A program made the translations under genes and the position numbers. Shown piece by piece: positions 37,189-51,358 of a stretch of 64,000 nucleotides of DNA; positions within the stretch are counted from its first letter, which is position 1; the number at the start of each line of letters is the position of its first letter. A model generated the notes under the pieces. It did no database searches, had not been told where the DNA came from, and saw nothing but the letters and a program-made list of their open reading frames with translations. Origin of the DNA: Lasiodiplodia sp. COLG20 (taxonomy: Eukaryota; Ascomycota; Dothideomycetes; Botryosphaeriales; Botryosphaeriaceae). The DNA lies in the NCBI GenBank assembly GCA_009801085.1, contig VNWV01000003.1, positions 3,038,001 through 3,102,000 on the forward strand, given 5' to 3'.

Positions 37189-39359
37189 TATGGGATACCC
37201 TTTTTATGTTTTCTGCTCGTTCGTTGGTCCTTCTGCAACCATCTGTTACTACTACCCAACCCCGTTGCGGGTTCACGGCGTTATCTTCTTTTCTCTCTCA
37301 ACACATAGGTCTTGTTTATGGGCTGAGGTTGCCTCACCGGCTCCTAGCGTCGCTCGTCGTTGTGCATGAACTGCTACAGTTCCCGAACCATCATAAAAGG
37401 CGCATACCACATTCGTACCCATCCTACCACTTTGCTGTTCGTTTGCAGGCGGAACTCTGATCCGATATCGACCGTACTTGTTTTTATTTCCCTTTTCAGT
37501 TGCTCGTTACCCATTTCTTTTTGAACTGCACAGTACTACATCTTACTTAATGCTGCCACCGACATACGCCACACACCCATTCTTCAAATTTTTTACAATC
37601 ACTACACACCAAACCGACGGCAACACAATCCACGCGCCTAGCTGAATTAACATCTAGGCTGCTGGCCATTTGTATGAATCATCCTTCTACTCTCTTGACG
37701 AGAGCGAGTCAAGAGAATTACGGGCGGATGGGAATGAGGGGGATTAGCAGTTGCGAAAGGCCGTTTTGTTTTTGGACGATTGAAAGGGCGGAAAACGTGA
37801 AGAATGGCCACACATAGAGGAGCGAAGCGAACATGAACAAGATTCCTTTTTTCAGGCTCTGCTTAAATGTTCTCTGAATTATTTCCCATCATGATTTTCT
37901 CTGCGCCAAGTCTCTCACTCCCCTCTTCACTCGTCTTATCGAGCAATTGGGACGGACCTCGGTGTGTTTCGTGAAGAATTGTGCGGTTTGCTCACTCACC
38001 CCCCACGGCAGATGTCATCATCGGGCGATTGACGCAATATCGCGAGGATCTTCTATCTCGTCTTGCTTGATTTCCAACCAGTCGACAACAAGAGTGGCCA
38101 CCGGGCGGGCAACATGGTCCATCTCCCGGCGGGCGAGGGCGATCGAGTCGGTGCGATAGGATCATTCCGTCGGACCTTCTTCTCGGCTCATCACCATACC
38201 ACGAAGCCTATTATTACCCTTCCGATTTGACGTCACCCGCGTGGCGAACTTCACTCGTTTCGTACGCAACGAAGGGCCCTGATCCTGAGTCCCTGGCTCG
38301 GGTCTTTTCCTCGATCAGGGCTGATTGACATGGACCAGGGTCTTTGTGGGGATCGCTTGTGGGGGGCCCTGTGTCGCAGGACAGCGTCATCGTCTTCGCT
38401 GTCAACGTAACGTTCGCGGAGACGGCACCGGCCGTCCAGATGTCAGTGGCGTGGACGGATCAAGTAGTGGCTTTTCTTTTCCGGCTTCTTTTCCTTGGTC
38501 CACTTGGGTGCCTGTCGGATGAGTTGTACAGATTGGGACGGTGATTTCAAAAGTCTGCAGAGCCCAGGGTCGTCGTCGGCAGGTGGGATTGCGGGCGGTT
38601 GGGGTTGACATTAATGAACATGGATTACCAGAGGATTAGCATGTATCTCTCGTTAGGTGCGGTGGCATGGAATCCGCATCCATATTCGTGCGGTTTATGA
38701 ATGGCTATGACAGGATGAATGTGCCTATAAATAGCGAGTGAAAACGCGCGGCTCCTAAATATAGTCCTGGCAATAGTCAACGGTTATCTATCGAGAGATG
38801 ACCTTGAAACAAAAGTTGATGTAAAGTAGTCGTATACCTAGTCATGTCCGAAAGGTTTGCTCCATCGAGCACTCATGGCCCAACTGGTTTTGTTCCTTCG
38901 CTAGCGCTGTCTTGAAAGTTAGGATACAACCTCTAGTAGTGGGCCCTAATACCTAGTCCCGAGCCAGGTAGCTTGTTATTTCCAAATCAGTCAATAATAC
39001 GACGCGAGATCATTCTCTTCAAAGTTTACGCTAGTCCGTTTATTCTATAGTGTTATGCAGGTTGTCGTGGGTTGGTGGAATCTGCTGTATATTTGCGTCT
39101 TATAAAGCATCGGGTATATTGTTGGCGAAGCTCAATGAGCTTGCAAGTTTCACGATAGCATTTTGTTACTGCACATCGTCGTACGCCTCAACAACGGAGA
39201 AGAGGGTTCCAATTTGGCTCAAGTGCCTACGTGCGGTAAACACGCCAAGCAATGTCATTATTTCTCTGTTTCTTTCGCTGATATGGAGATGCATGACCTC
39301 GTGTCTCCGAATCGATAACGGGGACCTATCCTCCCTTAAACTTTCATGGGGTTATCATA
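37189..39359. other. 2.2-kb gene-free stretch
   Basis: 3' flanks of two convergent genes. No gene recognised; the part from 38.6 to 39.3 kb is somewhat AT-richer. Confidence 0.55.
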
Positions 39360-40785
39360 TCACGAATTCGCCTTCAGCGGCTTGCGGCCATATACCACGG
39401 ACCTGTAAAATTACCATCAACACCGCCCCTTTCAAACAAGAAAAAGCAATGAACCACACTCACATGTCCTGGTACGCATGCACCTTTTTGTCCCTAAGCA
39501 TCGTCTTCATTTTACCCAAGTACACCATGACCTCATCCTTGGTCCAGGCCAGATAATTCGTCAGTAAAAACATGCACCAGCCCTCTATGCCATGCTCCCA
39601 GTGCAGTCTATTCCATAAAGTCAGTCCAACCAATGCAAAAGACGAGCTTGATCAGGAAAGGAAAAAGTAAAAGAAAAAGACACAATCAGAAAAGGGAGGA
39701 GTAAAAAGCAAACAAAAATAAACGCACCGATTATAGACCCCAATCTCCTTCAACTTCTCGTCCTTGCTCCACCCTCCGATGGGCCACTTGAACCTCTGCT
39801 CTGTCACATCGACAAAGCCCGCATCCAGCAGGCCTTGTTTGGACTCATCAACCGTGCGCAGGCTCTTTCCGAAGGCATCGCCCGCGGCCAGCGAGACCTC
39901 TCCCCACTTAGCGAAGATGCTGTCGGGCGCGACGCTGCCGTCATCAGACCTGGGCACCACTCCCATCTCAACCTGCTCGATCCAACCTCCGGGCTTGAGG
40001 GCTCTGTTGGAGTGGGTTGGAGGTTAGTCCTGGCCTCTTCCAGCGGAAGAAGATAACGGGATGGTATTTACTGAAAGAGGGACAACAGACTTTAAGCATT
40101 CCGTGTAAAAGGAAGGCCAGTCAGCAATACTGCCGTACAGAGAGCGGATGTGGATGAAATCGAAGCTCTCCGGGGCGAAAGTCCAGGGCTGGGTGCAGTC
40201 GTCGATCTCGAAGTGGAGGTTCGGCGGCACACTGTGCGGCTGGATGGGCGATAGGTCGGTACCGACGACGTCGGTGGAGGGGTGCTGATCGGCGAAGTCC
40301 ACGGCCCAGAGGCCGGTACCAGCGCCAACGTCCAAGACACGTTTTGGCGGTTCTTTGCTGTCCAGGTTGTCGAGGGGCGCGAGGAAGAGACGGCCGTCCA
40401 TGGTCAGGTTGCAGATGTGGTGGCAGATGTCGAGTTGATCGGCTTGTTGTTCGTCGTTAGGACCCCTGCGGTGGAGATGCTGAGTACGAGAGCCGTTTTA
40501 TTGTGAAGATGCTATACCAGTACTGGCCTTGCTTGTAGGCGCTGTATCTTCTGCCATTTTCGTAGTGATAGTTCATGATGGACGACCTGAGCGACGTGGT
40601 GGCGCTGAGACATCACAGTCAAAAACGCTGCATCGCTTTACATTCTCCAAGCAACTCACGAATCCACATCACTATCACCATACGAATCGTCATCTCTGGT
40701 GTCGTCCTTTGAAAGGCACGTGAGCCGAGGTTCGAGGGAAACTCGGAATGAAACTCACCACCGGAATGTGGTCGCCGGTCTGCAT
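39360..40785 (-). CDS. LaeA/UMTA-type SAM-dependent methyltransferase
   Basis: Seven exons (40785-40759, 40706-40660, 40604-40518, 40465-40091, 40003-39728, 39607-39464, 39402-39360) give 332 aa. The N-terminus has the family pattern DSATTSLRSSIMNYHYENGR, then RYSAYKQGQYW and NDEQQADQLDI. SAM motif I is RVLDVGAGTGLWAVDFA (about 96-112), followed by VVGTDLSPIQP and DFIHIRSLYGSIADWPSFY. Next is the KPGGWIEQVEMGV segment, and the protein ends VVYGRKPLKANS. Substrates of this large fungal family are mostly unknown; LaeA itself affects secondary metabolism through the nucleus. No biosynthetic genes adjoin it. Intron 4 uses an unusual donor GTCTGT, forced by the reading frame. The short N-terminal exons were set by phase and family pattern. 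Confidence 0.85.
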
Positions 40786-43683
40786 TATTTGGGCTAGAAA
40801 CTAGAAAAAAAAAATTCCCACAGTGTAGGGAAAGAGGAGAACATGCCATGAGCTCACAACCGGGCGGGGCTCAAGATGGGGTTGAGTAAGCAATAGAGTG
40901 GTGTTTAGGTAGCATCAGGGCCGGGCCGGACGGAAAGCGTTCGTTCCCGTCCGGGGCGAACGATGAAATTAGCGAATGGGAAGCACTCGCGGCAGATGGG
41001 CGGGCCGTTGGACGGGTGGAGATCATGGTGAGAGGTAAGGCGGAAGGTGTCGCGAAGAGGAGAAGGGCAGGCGACTTCCCTTTTTAGCGCGGTCTGGGCC
41101 CATCTGCTCCAACCGCGCCCGCCTCAACGTCCCCCACCTCAGCTGGCCCTTCTCTCTCCTTGCATCCACTCACTTCTGTCTCCAGCCCCGGAGTCCATTC
41201 CGTGCCGCGGCAACATCCGTCAAGGTGGATGCGGCGCAGCGACATGTCGAAACGCGCGCGCACTTCCAGCAAACGGTGGGCTGATCGCGCCAGCCCACTG
41301 CTGCGCATGGAACATTTCCCGCTATTGAATGGACCCATGTCTGACTTGCGGACCTCGGCATGCATAGAGGCCCGATGGGCTGAGAAGTAGTGGGCTGCGG
41401 GGAAAACAGGCCAGGAAACACCCGCTCCAAACTCAAGCATCTCCGTGCACCCCGACATGCACTGTCCCCTTGCAGCTGAACATCTGACTTTCTCTTTGGG
41501 CCCACGGCGACACCCAAGGCGAGAAATGCTCGTCGAGCCGGCTTTCAGCGACACGAAAAGAGAGCGGACAGGCCTCTCCCCAGCACGGCGCCGTGAGAGA
41601 CGCAGGAAACGAAGGCGCGTCTCTCAACCGTTTGGTTTGGGTGAAAGAGCCTGGGGTTTTTAGGTTGATGTATAAGGACCCGGGGCTCTAGACCCAAGCC
41701 ACCATCTCTCCGGGACCACGCTCCTAGCTCAATGAGGATAGGCTGCAATCGTCCACCAAACCAACATCGAACGTCTGGGATCGGGATCGGCACCAGAACG
41801 AACGCTGTCTCTTGCGTCTGATGTGCGCACGATCTGCTGCTAGTCGTTGCTGCCGTGTTCCGGGCTGTGGGGGGGAGGGGCGTCGAGCTGTTAAGCCGGG
41901 AAGGACACATCGGTAGACGTGCAGTGGTTGCGTCAGATGTGCTTCATGGAACTGTGGCCCCCCGAACCGCTGAATAGCTGCAGGGCTGCGTGTGGCTCGA
42001 ACCTGCTGAAGAATGATCACGAGCCTGGATCCAAAAGGTATGACTTGTCTAATCCATCATTATTCAGCGAGTTGCTGCTCTGTATCACCCGGTCCCAGTT
42101 ATTTGACTCCGCACAAGAGCCGAAACCAAGATCTGCCGGCTGCTGCCAACGTCCCCACACCAAATTAATGCACCTATAAATCTTCTTAGAGAAGTCCACA
42201 TTTGAGTCGTTGAATCAAAGGTAATTCATATTACTGCAACCACCAGAGACGGAGCTCTCTGGTGATGCGCCTGCCAATGTAATTATGCCGTTTTCATACC
42301 CTTTCCGTGACCGTCACATGGGTTAGGCTGCTGACCTATAGCTCAGCTTTGTTCAAGTCGCGTTGTACTCCAACAACTAGTTCTTCAGAGTCTGTGCTCA
42401 GGAAAGGTTGAGCTGTACTTGCTATTGGAGAAGGTCGGCTTTGTAATATGAGCTTTTTATGTTCACTGAACGTAGATAATGATGGATAAATCACCGGCTG
42501 ATACTAAACAGCAACATGAAAAAGGACTATCAATTATTATTAATTTTTTTGCAAAAAACGTTCGCTAATGGCGTGGAAGGATGCTGACAGCTGGCTGAAG
42601 TGAGTCCCCCGCTCGTGACCAGAGAGGACGGCCTTGATTGTTTAGTGTCGATACCTTATCCTTTCGATTAATGTCTATTACTGTTGCGACTTCGTCTATG
42701 TATGTGGCACTTCGAAAGCCTAACTAAGTAGGAACGTTGCACTTGCTACTACAATTCGCACAGACCTAGACCGAAGTTGAATCAATAAGTACAGAGAGTG
42801 AGCTCTCTCATCAATAAAGTTTCACCAATCCGCAGCAAATTCATTTCATACTGCCGCACTGCCTCACCGCCATCTGAATATTGTATCCTTTATGCATGAT
42901 ACACGCGGAAGAGAGAAAAGAGTATCTTCTCAGCGGCTTAACTCAGTCGGGCGCAGTTTGCCATACTAGATGACTGTGCGGCGGTCAAGTAACGAGAGAA
43001 GCGCTACCTCAATACCTTTATAAGATCGTTTGCAAGAGCGTATCATGCGATCATTCCCTCTCTCCATTTGATTCAGCTGCATCGGACCTTGAGCAAGGCT
43101 TATTTTCTCTTTAAAGCGCCTCAATCTCCGGGTCATCTGAGCAGAACGGCCGAATATCACCTAAATTTACGAGAGTCCTGCAGATCGAACAGGGTCCGGA
43201 GTCTAACCGTCCGTGTGTTTTCTCCTAGCACTCTCGTAGCTATCCATTTGGTTTATACTGTGAACACTCAGGATGTAGATCACCACAAATGCAGCACAGC
43301 ATCACAGAACGAATACTGAAGAGCATTATCGACAAATTTCACTAGGCAGCGAGTGCATGCTTATACCTAGCAAATATAATGGAGGAATAGTGCCTGGCTT
43401 CTGTCTAACGTTGAGCAACCGCTGGGTTCACGGCTTTAGTGATCTCACTATATGCAATGTCACATAAAGCATAACGAATCTCCTAAGACAAAGTTCACTC
43501 TATACGAGTCCACAGAGACACTTCAAAGTCGCTCGCCATACTTCAGAGAGCTGTTGACATCTCAGCCGCAATCCATTAATTAGTACCATCCTGGTGCCAT
43601 CCTTTCGAAGTGAAAAGAGAAGTCCACTAGGAACGCCGACGCTATGCATCAAAACCAACAGCTACCTCACCTTCCTTCTTCAC
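40786..43683. other. 2.9-kb gene-free stretch
   Basis: GC-rich up to about 41.9 kb, then AT-richer (42.2-43.6 kb) with no open frames of note. The AT-rich part still has many CA and TG dinucleotides, so it does not look RIP-mutated. Confidence 0.55.
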
Positions 43684-45909
43684 TCACTTCTTATTCCTCT
43701 TTCCGCCGGCGCCGCTCCCCTGACTAGCCACGCTCGCACTCCTACCGCCGCCTTCAGCCAAGGGAGCAGGGCTAGCAATCTCCTCCTTCACGCCGTTCAT
43801 CCCGGCTCCATCCTCGTCGGCCGCGTCAGCGGGAGGAGCATCCATCATCTCCGTATCCCCCTGCTCTGTCTTCGTCCTTTGCTCCCCGGACGCCGCAGTG
43901 GCTGATGACTGAGCCTGCTGCGAATCGTCCACCTCGCCGTCGGCGTCTTCCGCCTCGCCATCAGCATCAGCATCAGCATCCGCATCTGCATCGGCGCCGC
44001 TGTCCATAGTAACATCCTTCTGGCCCTCTCCACTTCCCTGGGCCCCTTCTTGTTCTTGCTGCTGCTGCGAGCTTTCTTCCTCTTCTTCCGGCTCCGGCTC
44101 TCCCCTCTCCGCCCTCTCCCTCCTCTCTCTCTCCTTTCTTACATTCTCCGCAACCGCAACCTCGCTCTCTTCCTTATCCAGCAACTTCCGCAAATCCAAC
44201 AACCGGTGAATCTTGTTGATCAGCACCTCGAACTCGTCGCACACTGTCGATGTCGGTAGTGCGATGATCTCCGGAATACGCAGCTCCGCCAGTGCCTGCT
44301 GGATCTTCTGCGTCTGGATCGTCGACTTGGCCATCCGCAACTTGTGCAGCCGGTCGCTCTTGAAGGTCACTCCGGATGATAGCCGGTCGTGGTGCGTCAC
44401 GCCTAGCCGCTGCATCGCTCGCGGCGTTAGCGTGCGGGGTGGCTGCGACGGGTGCTGCTGGGCCGAGGAGCCCGATGCACTACCCGAGCCTTGCTGGTTG
44501 CCGCTGGCCCCGGGCGTGTTGATGGATTGACGACCGCTCTTGTTCATGCTGTTGGCCGATGCAAGACCGCCGTCGCCGCGGCTGCCTCCGGCCGTCATGG
44601 GTGTCTGCTGGCCGGACGGGGTTGAGATTTGGTCGGCGGTGTTGAGCGACAGGCGGCCGTTGCGCTTCTTGCTGCGGTCCTGCTGCAGAAGCTGGTTGAA
44701 AAGCTGCGAGAGCGCGTGGCTGGACTGGAACTGCGAGGCCGTGCTGGTGCTGCCCTGCGTCGGCGGCGCGAACAGCCGCTGCCGCACTTCATCTCGCTCC
44801 GTTGATAGCTTCTCGTAGTTCGTGTTAATCCGCTGCAGTTCGCCCAGCAGATATTGCTCCTCCTTGATCTCGTCCGCTGTTCGCTCCAGCAGCGCCGCCG
44901 CCACCTTCTTCCGCTGCTTCTCCCGGTCTGGGTCAAACCTAGTTAGAATCTCGTGGAGCCCGAATTCGGCGTTCGTCATGGAGGCTATCGGTGTCTTGAG
45001 CTCCATCAGCTTTGCGCTGATCTGATAGTACCGCGCCTTCAAATCCTCCATCGTCCTCGGCTTCGGCACGATCGCCGGCGCCGCAACCGCTCCTCCCTCA
45101 GCGGCGTCCGGTTCCACCTTCGCCTGTGCCGGCTGCCAGTCGTAGCGATCCGCAATGATGGCCCAGCGGTGATAATAATCCTTAACCGTCTCGACCAGGT
45201 AGTCCGTCTCTTCCTTACTCCACTCCTCGCTGCGCAGGTGCGCCTCGTATGTCTCGTCATCGTACTCCGGTCCTTCGGGTTGAATGTTAAACTTCGAATA
45301 TTCGTAGTTCGTCTCGAGTCGGGGTTCCGTCGCAGCCGTGGCGGCGGCAGCAGCGCCGCCGTCCTGGTTCTCCGCATCTCCCATGGCTACATCTCCGTTG
45401 ACGTCGTTGGGTTGCAAGCGCCGCCAATGCCTGAGTATCAAATCGTCTGTTCGTGCCGGGTTCGTGAAAGGTGTGAGAGCCCTGCCCGCCGTAAAGTCAA
45501 CTCTCCATCGTCAGCCCCAGTCTTCTTGATTCCGCCAAATTCTTTCTCCCAAAAGAAACTCTAAAGCCCAAGCTTATACGCACCACTTCGCCGCCGGACC
45601 CTTATTAGCGCCCCATCTCCTCTTCGGCTGATAGCTCTTCCCTGCCTCAACCACCGCCACGGGCGGCGCGCGCTCGCCATACAGAGCTTGTACTTCGCGA
45701 TTGATACCAGCTGTAAAAGTTTCCCTCAAGTGTCAGTCCTCTAATTGCCCAGGAAGAAACTCGCACACGTTCCCCAAGCAACCTGAAAACAACGTACTTA
45801 TCCGCGGTTTGGGCTGCGTCGTCTTCTGCTTTTTCGCGGGCGGCGGTTTTGGGAGTACCTCGCCGGACTGAAGGCCCATGATGTCGCGGGCGTCGTTCAT
45901 GGACGCCAT
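43684..45909 (-). CDS. swc4: SWR1/NuA4 complex subunit Swc4 (DMAP1 homologue)
   Basis: Three exons (45909-45798, 45710-45584, 45430-43684) give 661 aa. Swc4 is shared by the SWR1 remodeller (H2A.Z deposition) and NuA4 acetyltransferase. The N-terminus MNDARDIMGLQSGEVLPKPP, then GINREVQALYGERAPP and KRRWGANKGPAAKWHWRRL, is family-specific. A SANT-type domain follows (EEWSKEETDYLVETVKDYYH, then RWAIIADRYDW), then the DLKARYYQISAKLMELK helix. The C-terminal half has a YEATS-partner-like helical block (LHKLRMAKSTIQTQKIQQAL) and low-complexity acidic/Gln tails including a (DA)n run encoded by a GCATCA-type repeat at 43963-44000. The first two exons were recovered from splice sites and are essential for the N-terminus. 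Confidence 0.94.
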
Positions 45910-46847
45910 AGTGGTTTTAATGGTGGTGGGGGTGGGTCTTTAAGCTGAGGCGCGCGCGCGATTCACTCGGCGTCGGTCTAGTTGCGCATGCGTCGTGGCT
46001 GCAGGAGCGAATCGATGCAGGGCAAGAGTATATTCGAGGGCGCACTTGTCCGATTCGAACGCGTTTGTGTTGGTGAAGCGGCAGGCGAGGCGTTGTCGTC
46101 GTCGCGTCGGTGATGGGTGAATGATGGGAAAGTCGAAAGGTGTCGGAGACTCGGGGAATGGACGAAGGTCGCGACGAAATGGCCATCACATAATCACTCA
46201 CCGCCTTTGCATGCTCACCTTCAACACGACCCTGCGTTTTTGATATTTATTCAGTGGCACAGTCTCGAGGCACGAGTCGATTGGCTTCTATAGCTGACAT
46301 CTTAACATCCATGATTTCACGCTTCACATCTCAAAAAGATCAACTGTTTCTCGCCTGCTTCGTAAAACACAGAGAAACGTTTCAATGCTCACTTAGGGAG
46401 TATCTGATATAAAACATACAATACGCAAGACGAGACCACAAGATCGAGGGGCTAGATGGAGTGGACTGTGGTAACTCCCATGCGCCATGGCAAAAGATAG
46501 GGAAAAAGACTGGTTGAAAAGGGTAAAAGCGAAAAACGGTCCTGAACTCATGCGAGTAAGTCATGCTACACGGCGGCAAACATCCAGTGCGCTCCCACGA
46601 GACAACTTTGAAAAAAGAAAGAAAGAAAAGGCTTCCCTACCGCCCTCCACAACCACCAGCGCCTCTGATAACAGCCCCAGATAATGATAAACCCGTCGAA
46701 CCATAATGCCGATGACACGTCGATCCCGGAATAAATGCCTTAAAATCCGACATTTCCCGGTCAAGAAAAGACCACCAACGCATTCTGCAGACCATTAATT
46801 ATGTGTTCCGGTCACCTTTACGCCCATCTCAAATTGATTTGGGCCCA
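45910..46847. other. Intergenic, Swc4 promoter and Anp1 3' flank
   Basis: About 940 bases; no coding sequence recognised. Confidence 0.6.
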
Positions 46848-48233
<1,386 letters not shown>

Positions 48234-50185
48234 GGTGACTATTCAAGTGGTCCGGGGCGCTCGCAGAGGCTGGGGAGAAGAAAGCAATCGCCCGCGCCGG
48301 TCAGAGCGATGCGAAGAGAAGCGAAGGTAACGAGCGTGGGCGCGTGGTGCGTTGTGGCGGGAGAGGGGGTTGAGATCGCGGATCCGACGGTGCAGGTCGC
48401 CTGTCGCTTCGAGGCAACGTTGGCAATGGTCAGGGACTCGACGCTTCGGCGCAGGGTGGAATTGCGATCGACGGCGGGCCGGAGAGTGCCTGTGATGAGA
48501 GCGTGAGGATGCGCTGGATCGTGGTTACTGGAGGTGAGCACCGGCGGGCCAGCGCAGCATCATCGGGATCGCTTATCGCTAACGTTGCGATGCGCAGCAG
48601 GAGCGACGGAGTGCTGCGCGCCGGTCGCGAAGGAGGTCCGGCTGATCACGTGCGGCCCGCTGACGTGCCTCCCACCTCCTTTTCTTCTGCACCCCAAATG
48701 TCAGCGTGGCGGTTGGGCGTGAGCGTGTCTTGCGGCCCGGCAATTCCATGTTTCCACAACGGTTGCTCCCTCCGATCCACGACAAACGAAAGATCCATAG
48801 CACGTCCCTTGCTCCCCCACACCGGCTGCGTATCCAACGGTCCGGTAGTGCGCGTAGATCATGTATTTAAGCCCATGCTCTCGTATCCCAAGTATAGCTA
48901 CTCTAAGACCGCATCGCAAGCCGCGGTTCGTGCGGGCGGAGGAGCACCTTCATGAGCAGTGAGCACGCTGCAACCAGTCTCTTGGGAGGTTGGCATGGCC
49001 GCTTCCTGCCGTGGTCGCCGGGCACCTGCGTGGTGCGAGGTACTCCATGTGCAACCCGTTGTTTAAGCCCGTATATCGCCGCTAGCCTCCACCATACTAT
49101 GGCCCAGCCCTCAAGCCCGTGCATCATCTCGTCTCGGAATGAAAGGATTCGCGGTTCGCATCGTACATCGTGTTATGCTCCCGCCACCGAGCGCTCAATG
49201 TCGTCATTGCTACTAACAGTTGGGTAGGACTCGGCATCAGCCCACCCGCATAAATCTTATCGTCACCAACATACGCGACGCGCCTTTTTTTTTTTTTTTT
49301 TAATTCAATTTGATTTCTCAGGGAGGCTGTTTCGCACTCCCAACGCTATCTTTTACAGATCTCCCTACCCGAAAATAAGAAGAAAATTACCACCATTAAG
49401 CGCCAGCCTTGTTAGCGCGGATCCTTTGAAATAGCACCACACCACACACACACAACAAATCCGAAATTCAACAAGGCCGTCCCGATCGTTACCGAAAATT
49501 GTTAAGGTCCAAGCTGAGAGAACAGGCATCGTTCAGCCCGAACCTTTGGTTTCTTTTCCTCCCGAGCTCTTTGACCGTAAGACTTGGCAAGTGGAAAGCG
49601 ACGTTAAATGCGAGAAATGGGGGGGGGGGGGGGGGGGGGGGTGAATTTAGGAACTACAGCCGGAAAGATGATGCTCGATGTTCGCTGATGCCGCCATGGT
49701 AGATGAAACCAAGACAAGGAAGATGCATGCCAAGAGACAGAGAGAAAACCATGCATGTCGCTCCAAGTTGATGAAATGCAAAAAGCAAAAATGACGTATC
49801 CAAAGCGCAATGCGTAACGGAAGTATGATATTACACGAAAGCAAAAAACACCACCCGAACTTTTCCGATGCCAGTGGGTGACCATTCCCATTTTAAGCCG
49901 TGCCGATAGTGCGCCGTTTGCATGATGATTGAAGGAAATTCAAGACACGTGGGTGTCTCTTGGAATATTCTGGACTAAGCAGGCCCAAGTGACCAGCAGG
50001 AAGGGTCGAGGTGGGTCGAGGTGGAGGTCATCGTGGGCGAAGAAGCGAAGTCGAAATCCAAGGTATCTAAGGTCGTGAAAAAGGCTGGAGCCGCAGTCTA
50101 GAAGTGGAAACATGTGCTTCGAACGGTAGAGACCGTGTTTTTTTTTTTTTTGCGACCAAATGGGCAAAGAAAAGCCGTCTTACAT
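48234..50185. other. 2-kb gene-free stretch
   Basis: No gene recognised. It contains a 17-base T run at 49285-49301 and a 23-base G run at 49619-49641. Confidence 0.6.
49619..49641 (+). repeat. Poly-G homopolymer (23 G)
   Basis: Uninterrupted run of 23 guanines between the Anp1 promoter side and the 3' end of the next gene. It is capable of G-quadruplex formation and prone to length error in sequencing. Confidence 0.95.
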
Positions 50186-51358
50186 TCAGTAGGGCGGATA
50201 CGTCGGAGTCGGGCTAGGTGACGTCGATGAAGACAACGGGGTTGGATACCGACCGTTCTTCCGATCCTTGGCCAGAGCTTCTTCCTCTTTCCGCACCTCA
50301 TTATCGAAGTACTTTTCGATAGCCATGTCCTCATCTTCCAAAGCCTTGATCAGCTTCTTCGAGTTCATCTCAAGTTCGAGCTCCAGGTCCCTCATCCAGG
50401 CAACGTTGGCCGCGGCTAGATCCGATTGGCTTTGCAAGAGTTGCAGCATGCGTTGCTGGTTGTTGTACTGCTTCAGCAGCAAAATGTCATTGTTCCGCGC
50501 CTCCTGGTTCGTCTGCTGAAGGATCTCAAGCTTCTTGCCGTCCAGACCCGAGTTCTTCTTGTTGTTTGTGTTGAGGTCCGTGGTTGCAAACCATCCTCGG
50601 GCCTGCTGACGAATCTCCATCTTCTTGTGCTCATGGCGGAGAGCGCGCCGGGAACATTTCTCCCTGTCGGCCTTGTTGTGCTTCTGAAGCTCTTGCTGAA
50701 AGGATGACTTTCTCGATGCCACCACCGATCTCCGACGAGAGGTGGGCTTGGTGACGCCGGGATAAGCCACACACGAGCCACGACGAGAGGGCGGGTTAGA
50801 TCCGCAGGAGAAGGAATCGAAGGAGCTCCGGGCGCCGCTTCCACGACGAGACGTGGAGCCCGGTTGGAAAGTGTCGTCACAGCCGGCGCCAAGGTGTCTT
50901 GCGTGAGGCTGGAACGGGTGGATGAACCGGAAATGGCCGCACGAGGAACACTCGGCTTGCGCCGAGCTCAGGGGTGCGCCACAGCGGGCACACTCATCCT
51001 TGACCTGCGCCGAGGAAAAGGATGGCGTTGCGGGAGTGTGGAGGGTGCCCTGGGTGGGGGATGGCGCGGCCGACTCGAAAGCACTACGGTCCTTCTGCTC
51101 GAAGGAGTCCGAGGGCAGACGGGGACGGGCCCCAAAGGACTGAGAGGGAGGGAGGTTATGGAGGGAAGGGCGGGAGGGAGCAGCAGTTGAGAGGTGGTTG
51201 GAGAAGCCTCTGGCGGCGAAAACAGACTGAGCGGCAGGGTTCCGAGCCATTTCAGCGCCCAGGTTCAGATCGTGGATAGAGGGCAAGCTGAAGGCGGACA
51301 GCCGGGGCGGCATCTGCTGGCCGCCGTCTGCAGGAGGAGTAGTTGCACGAGTGACCAT
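50186..51358 (-). CDS. Uncharacterised protein with a CxxC...CxxC motif and a coiled coil
   Basis: Single exon, 390 aa from Met 51358 (a Met 16 codons further upstream is possible). I do not recognise the family. The N-terminal 120 residues are Ser/Pro-rich and disordered. At about 122-145 there is a zinc-ribbon-like CARCGAPLSSAQAECSSCGH. A Ser/Arg-rich stretch with several RRGS/RRRS sites (basophilic kinase-type) follows. The C-terminal half is a long charged coiled coil: QELQKHNKADREKCSRRALR, then LEILQQTNQEARNNDILLLK, QQRMLQLLQSQSDLAAAN and MRDLELELEMNSKKLIKALE. There is no membrane segment. The combination suggests a scaffold or regulatory protein; that is inference. Confidence 0.75.
   Translation of the reverse strand: MVTRATTPPADGGQQMPPRLSAFSLPSIHDLNLGAEMARNPAAQSVFAARGFSNHLSTAAPSRPSLHNLPPSQSFGARPRLPSDSFEQKDRSAFESAAPSPTQGTLHTPATPSFSSAQVKDECARCGAPLSSAQAECSSCGHFRFIHPFQPHARHLGAGCDDTFQPGSTSRRGSGARSSFDSFSCGSNPPSRRGSCVAYPGVTKPTSRRRSVVASRKSSFQQELQKHNKADREKCSRRALRHEHKKMEIRQQARGWFATTDLNTNNKKNSGLDGKKLEILQQTNQEARNNDILLLKQYNNQQRMLQLLQSQSDLAAANVAWMRDLELELEMNSKKLIKALEDEDMAIEKYFDNEVRKEEEALAKDRKNGRYPTPLSSSTSPSPTPTYPPY

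Noticed and set aside
42200..43600. AT-rich block considered as a second RIP relic
   Set aside because: CA and TG dinucleotides are not depleted, unlike 11.64-12.43 kb.
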